NCBI GenBank assembly: GCA_003476595.1
Contig: DMTU01000345.1
Location: forward strand, 320-7,369
Origin: Acidimicrobiaceae bacterium
GTDB lineage: Bacteria > Actinomycetota > Acidimicrobiia > Acidimicrobiales > Salinilacustritrichaceae
Direction: 5' to 3'
DNA length: 7,050 nucleotides
Below the pieces are notes generated by a model. That model made no database searches. It saw nothing but the letters and a program-made list of their open reading frames with translations, and was not told where the DNA came from. Below are positions 5,031-7,050 of the stretch, piece after piece; position 1 is the stretch's first letter, and the number at the start of each line of letters is the position of its first letter. The position numbers were made by a program, and so were the translations under genes.

Positions 5031-6954
5031 TCTGGCCGAGGACCTGACACCGGGAGAGGTTCCTTCCGGCGCTGACGCTTTGCTGCCGGCGCTGTGGCGC
5101 TCACGGGAGGTCCGGTGGTCGGCGGCCAGCGGTCTGTTGATCGCCGCCGGCTACCTGGCCGGGCCGCTCGGCGCGTCGGGTGTGGTGTCGACGGTGCTGT
5201 TCATCGTCGCAGCACTGGTCGGCGCCCGGTTCTTCGCGGCCGAGGCGATCGAGGAGCTGGTCACCGAGCGAGAGATCGGCATCGAGCTGTTGATGACCGT
5301 CGCCGCCGTCGTCGCCGGCGCGCTCGGCGCTTGGTCCGAAGCCGCTGCACTCGCGTTCCTGTACTCGATCTCGGAGTCCCTCGAGGAGTTCACCGAGGAC
5401 CGAACCCGCGACGCCATCGCCAAGCTGTTGGACCTCGCACCCCGACGGGTGACCGTCGTCGACGCTCAGGGCACCGAGCGTGAAGTGGATGTCGACGAGG
5501 TGGTGGTCGGTGACCGGTTCCTGGTCCGCCCCGGCCAGAACGTCGCCACCGATGGCGTGGTGATCGAAGGCACCTCTGCGGTCGATGAGGCCGCGGTGAC
5601 GGGTGAGTCCATCCCTGTGGACAAGACCGTGGGCGACAAGGTGTTCGCCGGCACTGCCAACGGTCACGGTGCGCTGGTGGTTGAGGCGACGGCCACATCG
5701 GCGACGAACACGCTTGCTCGCGTGGTGGAGCTTGTCACCGAAGCCCAGGAAAGCAAGGGCCAGGGCCAGCAGTTCATGGAGCGCTTCACCGGCGTGTACT
5801 CGCCGGCGGTGCTGGCCGCCGGCGCGCTGATCCTGGTCGCCGGTGGTGCACTGACCGGGGAGTGGGGTGACTGGGCGCTGCGAGCGGCGACCGTGCTCGT
5901 CGCTGCCGCCCCGTGTGCCCTCGTCATCTCCATCCCGGTCACCTACGTCGCCGCCATGGGCCGCTCCAGCCGCTCGGGGGTGCTCATCAAGGGCGGCGTG
6001 TACCTCGAGGAGCTCGGCCGCCTCCGGGCCGTCGCCCTCGACAAGACCGGCACCCTCACCCGAGGCAAGCCCGAGCTCACAGAGCTGCACCCGACCGGCA
6101 CCCTCACCGACGACGAGCTCCTCGCCCTGGCCGCCGCAGCCGAGCGGCGGTCCGAGCACCCCATCGCCCGGGCCATCGTCACCGCCGCCGACCAGCGCAA
6201 CCTCACCGTTCTCGAACCCGACAGATTCACCGCCGCCGTCGGCGGCGGCGTCCACGCCAGCGTGAACGGCACCGACCTCACGATCGGCAGCCCCTCCTAC
6301 CTGACCGGCCAGGGCCACGACCTGAGCGGCATCAGCGAAATGGTCGAACGGCTCGAGGCGGCCGGGAACACCACCGTCGTGCTCGCCGGACCCGACGGGC
6401 CGCTCGGCGTGCTCGGCGTCGCCGACACCCTCCGCCCCCAGGCCACCGAGTCGATCGCCGAGCTTCGTCGCCTCGGGATCGAGCACATCGTCATGCTCAC
6501 CGGCGACAACCCCCGCACCGCCGCCGCGATCGCCGCCCAGGCCGGCATCGACGACATCGGCGCCGGCCTCAGCCCCGAGGACAAGGCCAGCCGCATCCGA
6601 GACCTGGTCGAACGCTACGACCATGTCGCCATGCTCGGCGACGGAATCAACGACGCCCCACCCCTCGCCGCCGCCTCCGTAGGGATCGCCATGGGAACGG
6701 CCGGCAGCGACATCGCCCTCGAGACCGCAGACGTCGCCCTCATGGCCGACGACCTCGCCAAGCTCACCACCGCCATCCGGACCGGCCGACGCACCCGACG
6801 TATCGTCACCCAGAACCTCGCCCTGTCCCTGGTGATCCTCGCCATCCTGGTCCCCACCGCGTTGTTCGGGATCATCGCCCTACCCGTCGCCGTCCTCGCC
6901 CACGAGCTGTCCGAGCTCGCCGTCATCCTCAACGGCACCCGCATGGCCCGATGA
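5020..6954 (+). CDS. P1B-type heavy-metal translocating ATPase
   Basis: A 644-residue membrane pump that would drive metal ions across the cytoplasmic membrane using ATP. Visible motifs: TGES at 194-197 (actuator domain), APC at 297-299 in the ion-path helix, DKTGTLT with the phosphorylated Asp341, SEHPIA with His380-Pro381 (nucleotide-binding signature of P1B pumps), MLTGDN, and GDGINDAPP at 540-548. About eight hydrophobic segments fit the family. There is no N-terminal heavy-metal-binding domain and no His-rich tail. The usual CPC is APC, Cys299 is the only cysteine in the protein, and the last helix has HELSE at 628-632, recalling the His-Glu of Co/Ni/Fe-type (P1B-4) pumps. The start is ATG 5020 with AAGGGG at 5007-5012; upstream in-frame starts lie inside the sensor gene. 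Pairing with a CmtR-like sensor suggests Cd/Pb export, as proposed for mycobacterial CtpG. The exact substrate is uncertain. Leu and Val codon choice shifts near 5890. Confidence 0.93.
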   Translation: MTADLAEDLTPGEVPSGADALLPALWRSREVRWSAASGLLIAAGYLAGPLGASGVVSTVLFIVAALVGARFFAAEAIEELVTEREIGIELLMTVAAVVAGALGAWSEAAALAFLYSISESLEEFTEDRTRDAIAKLLDLAPRRVTVVDAQGTEREVDVDEVVVGDRFLVRPGQNVATDGVVIEGTSAVDEAAVTGESIPVDKTVGDKVFAGTANGHGALVVEATATSATNTLARVVELVTEAQESKGQGQQFMERFTGVYSPAVLAAGALILVAGGALTGEWGDWALRAATVLVAAAPCALVISIPVTYVAAMGRSSRSGVLIKGGVYLEELGRLRAVALDKTGTLTRGKPELTELHPTGTLTDDELLALAAAAERRSEHPIARAIVTAADQRNLTVLEPDRFTAAVGGGVHASVNGTDLTIGSPSYLTGQGHDLSGISEMVERLEAAGNTTVVLAGPDGPLGVLGVADTLRPQATESIAELRRLGIEHIVMLTGDNPRTAAAIAAQAGIDDIGAGLSPEDKASRIRDLVERYDHVAMLGDGINDAPPLAAASVGIAMGTAGSDIALETADVALMADDLAKLTTAIRTGRRTRRIVTQNLALSLVILAILVPTALFGIIALPVAVLAHELSELAVILNGTRMAR

Positions 6955-7050
6955 GCCCCGCGCACCGCCGCCTGGTCCTCGTCGCAGCCGTGACGATCGC
7001 CGCCGATCTGGCCGTGAAGGCAGCCGCGGTGCGGTGGCTGACCGAGCCGG
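6951..7050 (+). CDS. lspA: LspA-like lipoprotein signal peptidase (3' partial)
   Basis: The first 33 codons of a gene cut by the window end. The start ATG overlaps the ATPase stop (ATGA), so it is the third gene of the metal operon and probably translated by reinitiation, as no separate ribosome site is seen. The visible peptide has a short basic start, a hydrophobic helix (about 8-18), then ADLAVKAAAVRWL at 18-30. This matches the LspA N-terminal pattern of a first helix running into an Asp with a Lys four residues later before an Arg-Trp-Leu-like segment. LspA is an aspartyl protease of the membrane that cleaves lipoprotein signal peptides. Copies beside metal ATPases are known from lead and cadmium resistance operons (PbrC type). 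The catalytic Asp pair lies beyond the window, so the call rests on the N-terminus and context. Confidence 0.65.
   Translation, partial: MSPAHRRLVLVAAVTIAADLAVKAAAVRWLTEP

Noticed and set aside
5101..6624. 507-codon open frame on the - strand opposite the ATPase gene
   Set aside because: It lies wholly inside a gene with complete P-type ATPase motifs. Its product is a low-complexity Gly/Asp/Val-rich sequence with no recognisable domain, as expected from third-position GC bias.
1..7050. CRISPR array, tRNA, rRNA, insertion sequence or integrase
   Set aside because: No regularly spaced repeats, no cloverleaf-type sequence, and no terminal inverted repeats or recombinase motifs were found by reading both strands.

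Overview
High-GC DNA with GTG/TTG starts and tightly overlapping genes, most likely from an actinobacterium. The TadE/TadG-like genes followed by a LysM-BTAD membrane protein, and a CmtR-type regulator, both fit that group. No rRNA, tRNA, integrase, transposase or CRISPR array is visible, so a closer taxonomic placement is not possible.

Region 1 (1-3810, + strand) is the end of a tight-adherence (Tad/Flp) pilus-type operon. It holds a TadE-like pseudopilin cut by the window edge, a small TadE/G-like membrane-anchored protein, and a 1003-residue multi-domain membrane protein. The three genes overlap at their stop/start codons (GTGA, then TTGGGTAG), so they are probably translated as a coupled unit. 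The large protein has three N-terminal membrane segments, two LysM-like modules, a Pro/Thr/Ser-rich spacer, a fourth membrane segment followed by six arginines, a middle domain of unclear function that resembles a degenerate P-loop fold, and a C-terminal SARP-like winged helix plus BTAD. Its layout suggests a protein that touches the cell wall outside and DNA, or a protein partner, inside.

Region 2 (3811-4008) is a short gap between convergent genes. It has two small GC-rich hairpins and no convincing gene.

Region 3 (4009-7050) is a metal-resistance module. A SAM-dependent methyltransferase gene on the - strand is divergent from a + strand operon of three overlapping genes: a CmtR/ArsR-family metal sensor, a P1B-type metal ATPase and the start of an LspA-like signal peptidase II. 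The sensor has three cysteines that match the Cd(II)/Pb(II) ligands of CmtR. The ATPase has APC instead of CPC, a His-Glu pair in its last membrane segment, and a single cysteine in the whole protein. The divergent intergenic region carries a perfect inverted repeat, CATCGG-N6-CCGATG, placed just upstream of the sensor gene and a good operator candidate. The simplest model is that metal binding releases the regulator and induces the exporter and LspA, and perhaps the methyltransferase. The most unusual items are the LysM/BTAD transmembrane protein coupled to pilus genes and the atypical metal site of the ATPase.
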